Positions 25,166 to 35,317 are shown, numbered from the stretch's first letter. The stretch is DNA of 64,000 bases from Pseudomonas putida (GCF_002025705.1 NZ_CP018846.1:673501-737500), one strand, 5' to 3'. The notes: generated from the letters alone by a model not told the origin. Numbers and translations are program-made.

Positions 25166-26008
25166 ATGGATTTGAACGCTGAAGTCGATCAGCTGGTCCG
25201 CCAATCCCAGACCTGGATCCCCTTGATCATGGAGTACGGCAGCCGCCTGCTGCTGGCACTGCTGACCCTGGCGGTCGGCTGGTGGATCGTCAACAAGGTC
25301 AGCGCCCGCCTGGGCAAGCTGGTAGGCCTGCGCAACGCCGACCTGGCACTGCAAGGCTTTATCAGCACCTTGTCGAACATCGTGCTGAAGGTGCTGCTGT
25401 TCGTCAGTGTGGCGTCGATGATCGGCATCGAGACCACCTCGTTCGTCGCGGCCATCGGTGCTGCCGGCCTGGCCATCGGCCTGGCCTTGCAGGGCAGCCT
25501 GGCGAACTTCGCCGGTGGCGTGCTGATTCTGATGTTCCGCCCGTTCCGCATCGGCGACTGGATCGAAGCGCAAGGCGTGTCAGGTACCGTCGACAGCATC
25601 CAGATCTTCCACACCGTGCTGCGTACCGGTGACAACAAGACGGTAATCATGCCTAACGGTGCCCTGTCCAACGGCATCATCACCAATACCAACCGCCAGC
25701 CGACGCGCAAGGTGGTGTTCGACGTGGGTGTGGACTACGAGGCCGATCTGCAGAAGGCACGCCAGGTGCTGCTGGAGCTGGCGAAAGACCCTCGCGTGCT
25801 GCCCGACCCGGCGCCGCAGGCTGTGGTTTCGACCTTGGGCGACAGTTCGATCACCGTGTCGCTGCGCCTGTGGACCAAGACCTCCGACTACTGGGACGTG
25901 ATGTTCATGCTGAACGAGCACGCCCGTGATCGCTTGCGTGCCGAAGGGATCGACATTCCGTTCCCGCAGCGGGTGATCCGCGTGGTGCAGGAGACTGCAG
26001 CGCAGTAA
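25166..26008 (+). CDS. mscS: Small-conductance mechanosensitive channel, MscS family
   Basis: Inner-membrane channel that opens under membrane tension to release osmolytes after hypo-osmotic shock. It has 280 residues with three N-terminal helices; the third (AAIGAAGLAIGLALQGSLAN) is the glycine/alanine-rich pore-lining helix. It is followed by the FRPFRIGDWIEAQGVSGTV beta domain and the C-terminal cytoplasmic vestibule. The ATG at 25166 is preferred over 25160 because AGGAG at 25155-25159 is properly spaced from 25166 but abuts 25160. Confidence 0.94.
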   Translation: MDLNAEVDQLVRQSQTWIPLIMEYGSRLLLALLTLAVGWWIVNKVSARLGKLVGLRNADLALQGFISTLSNIVLKVLLFVSVASMIGIETTSFVAAIGAAGLAIGLALQGSLANFAGGVLILMFRPFRIGDWIEAQGVSGTVDSIQIFHTVLRTGDNKTVIMPNGALSNGIITNTNRQPTRKVVFDVGVDYEADLQKARQVLLELAKDPRVLPDPAPQAVVSTLGDSSITVSLRLWTKTSDYWDVMFMLNEHARDRLRAEGIDIPFPQRVIRVVQETAAQ

Positions 26009-26021
26009 ATCGATTTGAAGG

Positions 26022-26142
26022 CCGGGGCCGCTGTGCGGCCCTTCGCGGGCAAGCCCGCTCCCACAGGAGAGTCGCAGGCTTCGAAACCTGTGCAGCGCCT
26101 GTGGGAGCGGGCTTGCCCGCGAAGGGGCGCAAAGCGGCCCTG
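26022..26142. repeat. REP doublet (REPIN), mixed type
   Basis: Inverted pair after mscS. The outer ends are of the GGGGCCGC...GCGGCCC type, whereas the inner arms read CGCGGGCAAGCCCGCTCCCAC and GTGGGAGCGGGCTTGCCCGC. It therefore combines the two REP subtypes seen elsewhere in the window. The arms are near-perfect complements. Confidence 0.88.
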
Positions 26143-26232
26143 GTTTTTTCTGCCCTTACACTTGTTCACAGCAATTCCCCGCCATTTCTGGCATATAGCC
26201 TGACCCTTCCTGTCTGCACCCGATACGCCATC

Positions 26233-27477
26233 ATGAAACCATTGCTCTACATCACTCCTCTTCGGGCCCTGCTGTTCGGCCTGACCCTGGCCCTGTTCGA
26301 GCTGCTCACCTACCTGGCCAGCGACGCCGTGATGCCGGCCATGCCGGTGGTGGTCGAGCACCTGAACGCCAGCCCGGAATACATCCCCCATGCGCTCAAC
26401 CTGTACCTGCTCGGTGGCGTGGTGCTGCAATGGCTGATCGGCCCGCTGGCCGACCGCTATGGCCGCCGCCCGCTGCTGCTGGCCGGCTGCGCATTCTTTG
26501 GTGTTGCCTGCCTGGCCACCTACTGGGTGCAGGATATCGGCCTGTTCAACCTGCTGCGTCTGCTGCAGGGCATTGGCCTGGGCTTTGTGGTTACCGTCAG
26601 CTACCCGGCGCTGAACGAGTCGTTCAGCGAAGCGGACGCGGTGCGCATGATGGCGTTGCTGGCCAATATCGCCTTGCTGTCGCCGCTGCTCGGGCCTCTG
26701 GTCGGTACGCTCATGCTGCAGTGGCTGGACTGGCGCTGGCTGTTTGTGGCCTTCGCCTTTGGTGCGGTGCTGTGCTGGCTGCTGCTGCATCGCTTGATGC
26801 CGGAAACCCTTGGTGTGGAGCGCCGCGACGGCTCGCGCCTGCCCTTCACCCCGATCCATTTGCTGCCACTGCTCGCCGGTTACGGCCAGTTGCTGGCCAA
26901 TCGCAAGTTCGTCGCCGGCAGTGCCGCGCTGGGCCTGGTAGGCCTGCCACTGATTGGCTGGATCGGCCTGTCGCCGGTGCTGCTCATCCACGATGAGGGG
27001 CTGAGCACGATGGAATATGCACTGTGGCAGTTGCCGGTGTTCGGTGGGTTGATCCTCGGTAACCTGATCATCAACCGCATCGCCGACCGTTACCCGTTGC
27101 CGGCTCTGGTGCGCGGTGCGCTGGGGCCGTATCTGGCCGGGCTGTGCCTGATGGTGCTGGCGACCTGGTGCTGGCCGACGGTGACCAGCGTGGTCGCGGG
27201 CATGTCGCTGTATGCGCTGGGGCTGGGGGTGGCCAATGCGGTGCTGTACCGCATGACGCTGTTTGCCAGCGACCAGAGCAAGGGGCTGGTGTCGGCGATG
27301 CTGGGGATGATCACCATTGCCTTGCTCGGGTTGGGTGGCGCGGTGTTGGCGATGATCGGGGCAGGGGCGAGCCTGCTGAACTTTGCCCTGGCGGCGGGTG
27401 TGGCAGGGGCTTTGGCACTGTGGCCATTGTGGTTTGTCGTGGGTGGGCGGCCCGACGAAGGGGCTGTCGCTCAATAA
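26233..27477 (+). CDS. MFS multidrug efflux transporter (MdfA-like)
   Basis: Predicted 12-helix proton-driven exporter of 414 residues. The first membrane helix contains LFELLTYLASDAVMPAMPVV; its acidic residue matches the position used by MdfA for cation recognition. The signature loop GPLADRYGRRP between helices 2 and 3 marks the major facilitator superfamily. The ATG at 26233 is preferred; the frame extends upstream through the REP repeat to 26101 but no homologous residues are expected there. The substrate is unknown. Confidence 0.85.
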   Translation: MKPLLYITPLRALLFGLTLALFELLTYLASDAVMPAMPVVVEHLNASPEYIPHALNLYLLGGVVLQWLIGPLADRYGRRPLLLAGCAFFGVACLATYWVQDIGLFNLLRLLQGIGLGFVVTVSYPALNESFSEADAVRMMALLANIALLSPLLGPLVGTLMLQWLDWRWLFVAFAFGAVLCWLLLHRLMPETLGVERRDGSRLPFTPIHLLPLLAGYGQLLANRKFVAGSAALGLVGLPLIGWIGLSPVLLIHDEGLSTMEYALWQLPVFGGLILGNLIINRIADRYPLPALVRGALGPYLAGLCLMVLATWCWPTVTSVVAGMSLYALGLGVANAVLYRMTLFASDQSKGLVSAMLGMITIALLGLGGAVLAMIGAGASLLNFALAAGVAGALALWPLWFVVGGRPDEGAVAQ

Positions 27478-27483
27478 TCTTCA

Positions 27484-27600
27484 TTGCCTGCACTGGCCTC
27501 TTCGCGGGTAAACCCGCTCCCACAGGGTTCTCGCGTGCCTTGATGGCAGTGGTTTACCTGTAGGAGCGGGTTTACCCGCGAAGAGGCCAGTGCAGGCTGA
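27484..27600. repeat. REP doublet (REPIN), GGCCTCTTCGCG type
   Basis: Well-preserved inverted pair between two convergent transporter genes. The arms contain CTTCGCGGGTAAACCCGCTC and GAGCGGGTTTACCCGCGAAG, flanked by TGCACTGGCC and GGCCAGTGCA. It is the cleanest example of the GGCCTCTTCGCG subtype here. Confidence 0.92.
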
Positions 27601-27609
27601 AGAGAGCTA

Positions 27610-29157
27610 TCAGGGCTGCTCGGCCGCCGAGTTATCCACCGGCACCTGCTTTCCCCGGCTCACTTCCTGGCGCCAGTGCAGCGCGATCAGGATCAGCGTG
27701 GGCACGCCGAGCAGCGCAGTGATCAGGAAGAAGTCGTGATACCCGTACTTCTCCACCATCACCCCTGAATAGCCGCCAATCAGGCGCGGCAGCAGCAGCA
27801 TGATCGAGCTGAGCAGCGCATATTGCGTGGCCGAGAACTTCAGGTTGGTCAGGCTCGACAGGTAGGCGACGAATGCCGAGGTGGCCAGGCCGGAGCTGAA
27901 GTTGTCCAGCGAAATGGTCACCACCAGCATTTCCAGGTTCGGCCCCATATCGGCCAGCATCAGGAACAGGATATTGGTGGCCGCCGAGGCTGCGCCGCCG
28001 ATGAACAGGATCGGCAGAATGCCGAAACGCACGATCAGCAAACCACCGACGCCGGCACCGACCAGGGTCATGATCAGGCCGAAGACCTTGCTGACACTGG
28101 CGATCTGGTCTTTGGTGAAGCCCATGTCGATGTAGAACACGTTGGCCATCACGCCCATGACCGTGTCGGACATGCGATAGGTCGCAATCAAGCCGAGCAG
28201 CAACAGGGCCTGCCAACGGTAGCGGGCGATGAAGTCGTGCACCGGTGTCAGCACCGGGGCCAGGCCACGACGGCCCAGGCTCGACAGGCAAGCCCAGGTA
28301 AGCAGTACGTAGAGGATCAGGCGCAGGAAGGCACGGTCTTCGAGCAGCAGGTCGAGTGGCGTCGCATCGCCGGAAATGACGCTCGACCAGCCGGTGTTGA
28401 ACATCTGGGTAAAGCTGGCCGGTACTGACACCAGCAGGATGATCAGCACGAATACCGAGGCCATCTGGTGCATCAGGCCATAGCGCGCAGCCGACAACTG
28501 GGTGCGCATCGGTACCGCGGGTTCACGCATCACCAGGGTGGTGAACAGTGCCGGCAGCATCATCACGCCAAACAGCACGTAGGTACCAGCCCAAGCCTTA
28601 TGCAGGTAGCTGAAGCCGGTGGAACCGAACCATTCGGCGAAGAACAATGCGCCTGCGGTGGCGAGCAGGGCGGCAATCCGGTAACCAGCCATGTAACTGG
28701 CGGCCAGGGCAGCCTGGCGCTGATCGTCGGCGATCTCCAGGCGATAGGCATCGACCGCGATGTCCTGGGTGGCCGAGGCGAAGGCCACCAGCACTGCCAG
28801 GGCAATCAGCCAGGAAAGGTGTTGTTGCGGGTCGCACAGGCTCATGCCGACCAGGCCGACCACCACCAGCGCCTGCGACAGTAACAGCCACGAACGCCGA
28901 CGGCCCAGGCCGCCAAGCAGCGGCAGGCGCCATTGGTCGAGCAGTGGCGACCAGACCCATTTGAAGGCATAGGCCAGGCCGATCAGGCTGGCATAGCCAA
29001 TGGTTTCACGGGCTACGCCAGCTTCGCGCAGCCACACCGACAGGGTCGAAAACACCAGCATGTAGGGCAGACCGGCAGCAAAGCCGAGCAGCAGAAGTAC
29101 CAAGGTTGACGGGCTGGCATAGGCAGCGAGCGCAGCGCGCCAGGTTTTACGGGGCAT
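27610..29157 (-). CDS. ampG: AmpG-family muropeptide permease
   Basis: Inner-membrane MFS-type transporter that imports GlcNAc-anhydroMurNAc peptides for recycling and so influences ampC induction. It has 515 residues with about 12-14 helices. Conserved stretches include GFAAGLPYMLVFSTLSVWLR at the N-terminus, WSPLLDQWRLP, and ASATQDIAVDAYRLE, the acidic motif characteristic of AmpG. The synteny (close to yajQ and mscS) matches P. aeruginosa PA4393 ampG. It runs convergent to the MFS exporter across a REP pair. Confidence 0.9.
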   Translation of the reverse strand: MPRKTWRAALAAYASPSTLVLLLLGFAAGLPYMLVFSTLSVWLREAGVARETIGYASLIGLAYAFKWVWSPLLDQWRLPLLGGLGRRRSWLLLSQALVVVGLVGMSLCDPQQHLSWLIALAVLVAFASATQDIAVDAYRLEIADDQRQAALAASYMAGYRIAALLATAGALFFAEWFGSTGFSYLHKAWAGTYVLFGVMMLPALFTTLVMREPAVPMRTQLSAARYGLMHQMASVFVLIILLVSVPASFTQMFNTGWSSVISGDATPLDLLLEDRAFLRLILYVLLTWACLSSLGRRGLAPVLTPVHDFIARYRWQALLLLGLIATYRMSDTVMGVMANVFYIDMGFTKDQIASVSKVFGLIMTLVGAGVGGLLIVRFGILPILFIGGAASAATNILFLMLADMGPNLEMLVVTISLDNFSSGLATSAFVAYLSSLTNLKFSATQYALLSSIMLLLPRLIGGYSGVMVEKYGYHDFFLITALLGVPTLILIALHWRQEVSRGKQVPVDNSAAEQP

Positions 29158-29200
29158 GGGCCAACATCTGCCTCAAATTTGCGAAAACAAAGCGCGCACT

Positions 29201-29554
29201 CTAACCGCTGTGCTCCATCGGGCGCCAGCCATGGCGCATCATATCCACACGATTATTGGTCACATTCACGCCCTCTGCGCGCAGTCTGGCTCGCTGTTCA
29301 TCGCCAGATGGCGTGCCCAGCGCGAGGCTCAGTCGCCCGCCTGCGCCCAATACACGGTGCCAGGGCAGGCGGCTATCGGCGGGCAACTGGCCCAAGGTGC
29401 GCCCGACCCAACGAGCTGCCTTGCCGAGCCCTGCCAGCTCGGCGAGCTGGCCATAGCTGACCACCTTGCCTTCGGGCACTTGGCCAAGCACCGAATACAG
29501 CGCCGTTCGTCGGCCCTCGGGCGACGCAAGCGTGTGCTCATATCCCTCAGACAT
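29201..29554 (-). CDS. Alkyltransferase-like protein (MGMT family, no acceptor cysteine)
   Basis: A 117-residue protein of the O6-alkylguanine-DNA alkyltransferase fold. The acceptor motif PCHRV is replaced by PWHRV (W65), so it cannot accept alkyl groups; such Atl proteins bind O6-alkylguanine and hand the lesion to nucleotide excision repair. The VSYGQLAELAG helix-turn-helix with recognition helix is retained. The start at 29554 is chosen by family length; a GTG 42 bases further upstream would also work. It lies just upstream of ampG on the same strand. Confidence 0.85.
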   Translation of the reverse strand: MSEGYEHTLASPEGRRTALYSVLGQVPEGKVVSYGQLAELAGLGKAARWVGRTLGQLPADSRLPWHRVLGAGGRLSLALGTPSGDEQRARLRAEGVNVTNNRVDMMRHGWRPMEHSG

Positions 29555-29707
29555 CAGGGCAGCCCTGGCCTGGAATGAAACCGGACGAATGGTCACGGCA
29601 AATGAGAGTTGAACTCAACGGCATACTCCTGGGTCTGTCCTTGCTCTGGTCGTCGGTATCTGGATAATGCCCGGCTTTTTTCGTCAATTCGAACCTGTAG
29701 CGCGCTT

Positions 29708-30718
29708 ATGTATTCTAGATCCTTGCTTTGCCTGTTGACCGCTTCCCTGTGCGCCGCCCCGGCGTTCGCCGACACCGTGTGGATGAAGAACGGTGACCGC
29801 CTTTCCGGGAAGATCAAGGTATTCGACGGCGGCAAGCTGTTGCTGGAAACGCCCTATGGCGGCTCCGTCGCCCTGGACTGGAAGCAGGTCCAGACCTTGG
29901 AAAGCGACCAGGAACTGCTGGTGAAGCAGGACGCCTACACCGGTGAGAAGGCCAAGTCGCTCAAGGCTGCCGAGCCTGGCAAGGTGACGCTGGCCAATGG
30001 CGATGCGCCGAAGACAGTCGACCTGGCCAGTGTCCAGCAGATCATGAAGCCCAAGCCACTGGTCGAAGACTTCATCTGGAAGGGCAACGTCGACGTGGCG
30101 CTGGACTACAAGCGCGCCGAGACCGACAGCGACGACTACGACGTCAGCTTCAAGACCACTGCCCGCCATGGCCGCTGGCGGCACAATGCCGAAGGCGAAT
30201 ACAACCGCGAATCCAAGGACGAGGTCACCACCACCGACAACTGGAGCGCCGAGTACGCGCTCGACCGCTTCATCACCGAGAAGTGGTTCTGGCAGGGGCG
30301 CATGGAATACAAGCGCGACCGCATCGAAGACCTGGCCCGCCAGCGCACGGTCGGTACCGGCCCTGGTTACCAGTTCTGGGACGATGAGCTGGGTGCGTTC
30401 TCGCTGGGCTCGCTGATCAACCGCACCGATTTCGAGTACCAGGACGGTGCCAAGGACAACTTCTACTCGGCGGCGGTGAAGTGGGACTACACCCGCTACC
30501 TGATCGGCAAGAACGTCCAGTTGTTCACCAATGGCGAGTTTGCCAAGCCGCTGGGCGGCGTGGCCGACTACTCACTGGATGCCGAGGTGGGGCTGCGCTA
30601 CAAGGTCACCGAATGGGCCTCGCTCAACCTCAAGGCAGAGAAGGACATCATCACCGGTACGCGTGACAGCGACCTGGACAAGACCCGCTATACCGCAGGC
30701 TTCGGGGTGACCTGGTAA
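29708..30718 (+). CDS. DUF481 outer-membrane protein (YdiY-like)
   Basis: Predicted exported protein of 336 residues. A signal peptide covers about residues 1-21 (LLCLLTASLCAAPAFA then DTVW). The first part has an SH3-like fold region with KNGDRLSGKIKVFDGGKLLLETPYGG. The C-terminal two thirds is the DUF481 beta-barrel with alternating aromatic strands and ends in an aromatic residue (GFGVTW), a usual outer-membrane barrel signature. The family has been described as salt-induced in some bacteria; its function is unknown. Confidence 0.85.
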   Translation: MYSRSLLCLLTASLCAAPAFADTVWMKNGDRLSGKIKVFDGGKLLLETPYGGSVALDWKQVQTLESDQELLVKQDAYTGEKAKSLKAAEPGKVTLANGDAPKTVDLASVQQIMKPKPLVEDFIWKGNVDVALDYKRAETDSDDYDVSFKTTARHGRWRHNAEGEYNRESKDEVTTTDNWSAEYALDRFITEKWFWQGRMEYKRDRIEDLARQRTVGTGPGYQFWDDELGAFSLGSLINRTDFEYQDGAKDNFYSAAVKWDYTRYLIGKNVQLFTNGEFAKPLGGVADYSLDAEVGLRYKVTEWASLNLKAEKDIITGTRDSDLDKTRYTAGFGVTW

Positions 30719-30722
30719 TTCT

Positions 30723-30776
30723 CCGGGGGCGCTTTGCGCCCCTTTCGCCGGCGATGGGCTGCGGAGCGGCCCCCAT
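30723..30776. repeat. Remnant of a REP doublet
   Basis: The outer ends of the GGGCCGCTTTGCGGCCC-type hairpin are present (CCGGGGGCGCTTTGCGCCCC and GGGCTGCGGAGCGGCCCC), but the central GTAGGAGCGG cores are missing. It looks like an internal deletion that fused the two outer arms. Confidence 0.6.
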
Positions 30777-30788
30777 TGGCACTGGATG

Positions 30789-30803
30789 TGATAATGCTTA
30801 TCT
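30789..30803 (+). promoter_or_regulatory. Candidate Fur box upstream of the HugZ-like gene
   Basis: The 15-mer TGATAATGCTTATCT matches 12 of the 14 defined positions of the 7-1-7 Fur consensus TGATAATnATTATCA. It lies 37 bp before the GTG start of a haem/iron-utilisation family gene, the position expected for repression by iron-loaded Fur. The match was made by eye. Confidence 0.6.
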
Positions 30804-30840
30804 TGTCACTCATCCAGCCCGCATCCAGGAGCCGACCTTC

Positions 30841-31572
30841 GTGAGTACCAACGCCATCCGCCCCGCCCGGGAACTGCTGCTCAAGGAATACCGCGGCGTG
30901 CTCTCGACCCATTCCAAGTCCATGCCGGGCTTCCCCTTCGGTTCGGTTGTGCCGTACTGCCTCGATGCCGAAGGCAATCCGCTGATCCTCATCAGCCGCA
31001 TCGCCCAGCACACCCACAACCTGCTCAAAGACCCGAAGTGCTCGCTGCTGGTGGGTGAGCGTGAGGCCGAGGACGTGCAGGCGGTAGGCCGCCTGACGGT
31101 CATGGCCGAAGCGCACAAGCTGGTCGACGAGGCCGCCATCGAAGCGGCGGCCGAGCGCTACTACCGCTATTTCCCCGATGCCGCCAACTACCACAAGGCC
31201 CACGATTTCGACTTCTGGGTCCTGCAGCCAGTGCGCCATCGCTACATCGGCGGCTTCGGTGCCATTCACTGGCTCGACCAGGTGACCCTGGCCAACCCGT
31301 TCGCAGGCAAGGCCGAGGCGAGCATGATCGAGCACATGAACAGCGACCATGCCAATGCCATCGCCCATTACGTCGAGCTGAGCGACCTGCCGCGCAGCGC
31401 AGCGGCGCAGATGGTCGGCATCGACAGCGAAGGCATGCACCTGCGCATCGGCCAGGGTATCTACTGGTTGGCGTTCCCCGCTCCTTGCAACACGCCGACA
31501 CAAGTCCGAGAAGCCCTGGTTTTGCTGGCGCGCGCCGACCAATGGCCGGTTGCGACTGAAGTCGAGGCTTGA
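30841..31572 (+). CDS. HugZ-family haem-utilisation protein (PNPOx-like split barrel with DUF2470)
   Basis: A 243-residue protein. Residues 1 to about 155 form a pyridoxamine-phosphate-oxidase-like split barrel (KEYRGVLSTHSKSMPGFPFGSVVPY, then HTHNLLKDPKCSLLVGE). The C-terminal DUF2470 domain contains SMIEHMNSDHANAIAHYV. This two-domain form is shared with HugZ/HutZ haem-degrading or haem-storage proteins. The start is GTG at 30841 with AGGAG upstream. A candidate Fur box just upstream supports a role in iron or haem metabolism. Enzymatic activity is inferred from family only. Confidence 0.86.
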   Translation: MSTNAIRPARELLLKEYRGVLSTHSKSMPGFPFGSVVPYCLDAEGNPLILISRIAQHTHNLLKDPKCSLLVGEREAEDVQAVGRLTVMAEAHKLVDEAAIEAAAERYYRYFPDAANYHKAHDFDFWVLQPVRHRYIGGFGAIHWLDQVTLANPFAGKAEASMIEHMNSDHANAIAHYVELSDLPRSAAAQMVGIDSEGMHLRIGQGIYWLAFPAPCNTPTQVREALVLLARADQWPVATEVEA

Positions 31573-31639
31573 AAATCCGAGCGTTCGCATCCATCTGTAG
31601 GTCTGACTGGAAGGGTTTCTTCCGACGAGGAATGCTTTG

Positions 31640-32101
31640 ATGCGTGCTTTTCTATTGCTGTTTCTGTTGTTCCCAGTGCTGGAGCTGTTCGTATTCGTCA
31701 AGGTCAGTGCGGCCATCGGTTTCTTTCCGGCGCTGCTGCTGATCATCGCCGGCTCCGCCCTGGGTGTGCTGGTGGTGCGCGTGGCGGGCCTCGCCACTGC
31801 CCTGCGTGCCCGTGAAAGCCTGCAGCGTGGCGAACTGCCCGCCGAGGACATGTTCCAGGGCCTGATGCTGGCCGTAGGCGGTGGTCTGCTGCTGCTGCCA
31901 GGCTTCATCAGCGACGTGCTGGGCCTGCTGTGCCTGCTGCCGTTCACCCGCCACCTGGCTGCCCGCAAGATGCGTGAGCGTGCGCAAGCCCAGGCCATGC
32001 GCGAGCGTGCGTTCCAGGATGATCCGTTCCAGGCGCAGCCGCGTGATGGCGGCCATCGCCCGAACGTGATCGAAGGCGAGTACGAGCGCCGCGACAAATA
32101 G
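31640..32101 (+). CDS. fxsA: FxsA-family membrane protein
   Basis: Small inner-membrane protein of 153 residues with about three helices (LLLFLLFPVLELFVFVKV, ALLLIIAGSALGVLVVRVAG and GGGLLLLPGFISDVLGLLCLL), followed by a charged cytoplasmic tail. The E. coli homologue, when overproduced, relieves exclusion of phage T7 by F plasmid. Placement directly upstream of groES is conserved in pseudomonads. The ATG at 31640 follows a TTG that could also initiate; GAGGAA lies upstream. A terminator separates it from groES. Confidence 0.93.
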   Translation: MRAFLLLFLLFPVLELFVFVKVSAAIGFFPALLLIIAGSALGVLVVRVAGLATALRARESLQRGELPAEDMFQGLMLAVGGGLLLLPGFISDVLGLLCLLPFTRHLAARKMRERAQAQAMRERAFQDDPFQAQPRDGGHRPNVIEGEYERRDK

Positions 32102-32116
32102 CCAGATCTGTAACGC

Positions 32117-32147
32117 CCGGGGCCGCACAAGCGGCCCCGGTCTTTTT
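32117..32147 (+). terminator. Rho-independent terminator after fxsA
   Basis: A perfect 10 bp GC stem (CCGGGGCCGC / GCGGCCCCGG) with an ACAA loop is followed by TCTTTTT. It isolates fxsA transcription from groESL. Confidence 0.88.
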
Positions 32148-32226
32148 CAACTTGCTGAAAAATTTTGCATATCAAGCCTTGTAATTGAATATGGCGGCCT
32201 CATGTATGTGGTCACCGCAAGGTTTC

Positions 32227-32353
32227 TGGTGGCAACACCAGTCATGACACAGGTGGTTCGCCCTTGGCGGGCCACCCCCGGCAACGCCGGACCGCATCAA
32301 CCCGCCGGTGTCGATACCGGCCGATGAAAACCACAATTTGGGAGAGATCGACA
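32227..32353 (+). promoter_or_regulatory. Structured groES leader (Pseudomon-groES RNA motif)
   Basis: The 5' leader holds a series of hairpins: TGGTG-GCAA-CACCA at 32227-32240, GGTGG/CCACC at 32252-32276, CCGGC-AAC-GCCGG at 32278-32290 and GCCGGT/ACCGGC at 32304-32321, followed by the GGGAGAG ribosome site. A conserved RNA named Pseudomon-groES has been described upstream of groES in Pseudomonadaceae; this fits it by location and structure. Its exact limits and a temperature-sensing role are inferred. Confidence 0.6.
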
Positions 32354-32647
32354 ATGAAGCTTCGTCCTCTGCATGACCGCGTAGTCATCCGTCGCAGCGA
32401 AGAAGAATCGAAAACCGCTGGCGGTATCGTCCTGCCGGGTTCGGCCGCTGAAAAACCAAACCGCGGCGAAGTCGTTGCTGTTGGCACCGGTCGCGTCCTG
32501 GAAAACGGCGAAGTACGTGCGCTGGCCGTCAAAGTCGGTGACAAAGTGGTTTTCGGCCCTTACTCGGGCAGCAACACCGTGAAAGTCGATGGCGAAGACC
32601 TGCTGGTCATGGCCGAGAACGAAATCCTCGCCGTCATCGAAGGCTGA
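32354..32647 (+). CDS. groES: Co-chaperonin GroES
   Basis: The 10 kDa heptameric lid of the GroEL chamber. It has 97 residues. [14 protein letters not shown] at the N-terminus, the mobile loop [16 protein letters not shown] that contacts GroEL, and the C-terminal EILAVIEG are all standard. GGGAGAG lies upstream of the ATG. It is the first gene of the groESL operon with groEL 49 bp downstream. No convincing sigma-32 promoter was identified by eye upstream. Confidence 0.98.
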   Translation: MKLRPLHDRVVIRRSEEESKTAGGIVLPGSAAEKPNRGEVVAVGTGRVLENGEVRALAVKVGDKVVFGPYSGSNTVKVDGEDLLVMAENEILAVIEG

Positions 32648-32690
32648 TTTCCCCCGACTTCCCGTTACTCCAAAGAATTCCAAGGATTAA

Positions 32691-34337
<1,647 letters not shown>

Positions 34338-34361
34338 GCCAGCCTTACCCCCTGCACCAAG

Positions 34362-34390
34362 AAAAAGCCCCGCCTAGTGCGGGGCTTTTT
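34362..34390 (+). terminator. Rho-independent terminator after groEL
   Basis: A 7 bp stem (GCCCCGC / GCGGGGC) with a five-base loop is flanked by AAAAA and TTTTT. It closes the groESL operon and, being A/T-flanked on both sides, could work in either direction. Confidence 0.9.
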
Positions 34391-34410
34391 CGTTTTCCTG
34401 TACCGGCCAC

Positions 34411-34517
34411 TGGGGCTGCTTCGCACCCCTTTCGCGACACAAGGCCGCTCCTACAGGAAATCGTGATACCTCTGTAGGAGCGGCCTTGTGTCGCGAAAGG
34501 GCCGCAGAGCGGCCCCT
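34411..34517. repeat. REP doublet (REPIN), GGGCCGC type
   Basis: Inverted pair between groEL and the convergent PAP2 gene. The arms CGCGACACAAGGCCGCTCCT and AGGAGCGGCCTTGTGTCGCG are perfect complements. The outer ends are slightly diverged (GGGGCTGCTTCGCACCCC against GGGCCGCAGAGCGGCCCC). Confidence 0.9.
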
Positions 34518-34520
34518 CTA

Positions 34521-35249
34521 TCAGGCAATGCGGTGCTCGGTGGCTGGCGCCTCGGCCATGCCCTTGCGGTACAGCACCAGATAATACGACCCCAACCCGA
34601 TCAACCAGCAGAACACCGCCGTCCACACGTTATGCGACAAGAAGTGCGCGCCCTGCAGCATCCGCCCCAGCCCCAGTGCCGAGCCGGCCACCAGGGCTAC
34701 CCCGAATGCCACCCGCGCCAGCTTCGGCCGGCGGTCACGCAGCATGAAGAACAGGCCGAACAGGCAGAAACCGGTCGCCGCATGCCCGCCCGGCCAGCAC
34801 AGCCCCGGCTTGTCGGTCGCCGGCCGGTGTTCCAGCAGCTTGCTGTAGGTTTCCTTGCCGCCGAACTGGGTCAGGCTCCATGGGCATTGCACCTGGGTCA
34901 CCTTCTTCAGCGGCGTGACGAAGGCCGTCGACAGGCCCAATGCCAAGACCAGGCAACCCAGCTCACGACGCCAGCTGAACAGAGGCTTCCAGACGAAGCT
35001 CGAGGCGAACGCGCCCAGCGAGATCAGCCCAAGCAGGATCACGCCTTGCTTGACCCGGTCATGCATGACCGTTTCCAGCAGGTAACTGTGACGGCCGATG
35101 AACTGCCCGGCGGCGGGGTCGAAGAACAGGTTGGCGACGTCCATGTCGACCGAGGTCAGTTCCAGCAGGAGCAGGGCCGCGGCAATAGCCAGTGGTATGC
35201 CCAGGTACAGCCAGAGATTGATCGGGCGCGGACGAGTGCGGTGTTGCAT
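34521..35249 (-). CDS. PAP2-family membrane phosphatase
   Basis: Predicted inner-membrane lipid phosphatase of 242 residues with about six helices. The three PAP2 motifs can be traced: KKVTQVQCPWSL (motif 1, with Cys where the usual Arg stands), PGGHAATGF (motif 2, catalytic His) and GRMLQGAHFLSHNVW (motif 3). The CPWSL form of motif 1 occurs in a recognised PAP2 subgroup, so loss of activity should not be assumed. The start at 35249 gives MQHRTRPRPIN. It is divergent from colR with a candidate ColR box between them. Confidence 0.85.
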   Translation of the reverse strand: MQHRTRPRPINLWLYLGIPLAIAAALLLLELTSVDMDVANLFFDPAAGQFIGRHSYLLETVMHDRVKQGVILLGLISLGAFASSFVWKPLFSWRRELGCLVLALGLSTAFVTPLKKVTQVQCPWSLTQFGGKETYSKLLEHRPATDKPGLCWPGGHAATGFCLFGLFFMLRDRRPKLARVAFGVALVAGSALGLGRMLQGAHFLSHNVWTAVFCWLIGLGSYYLVLYRKGMAEAPATEHRIA

Positions 35250-35317
35250 GACGACTCCAGGGGGTAAAAAGACCGGGCATTGTCGTGCGCCCGCTATCCT
35301 CTGTCCGTGAAGGATCA

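Noticed and set aside
32155..32226. Sigma-32 promoter for groESL
   Set aside because: CTTG-containing stretches exist (near 32152 and 32176), but no CCCCAT-like -10 occurs at proper spacing.
34521..35249. PAP2 gene as an inactive pseudophosphatase because motif 1 has Cys instead of Arg
   Set aside because: The CPWSL form appears to be a subgroup feature and motifs 2 and 3 keep their histidines, so inactivity is not supported.
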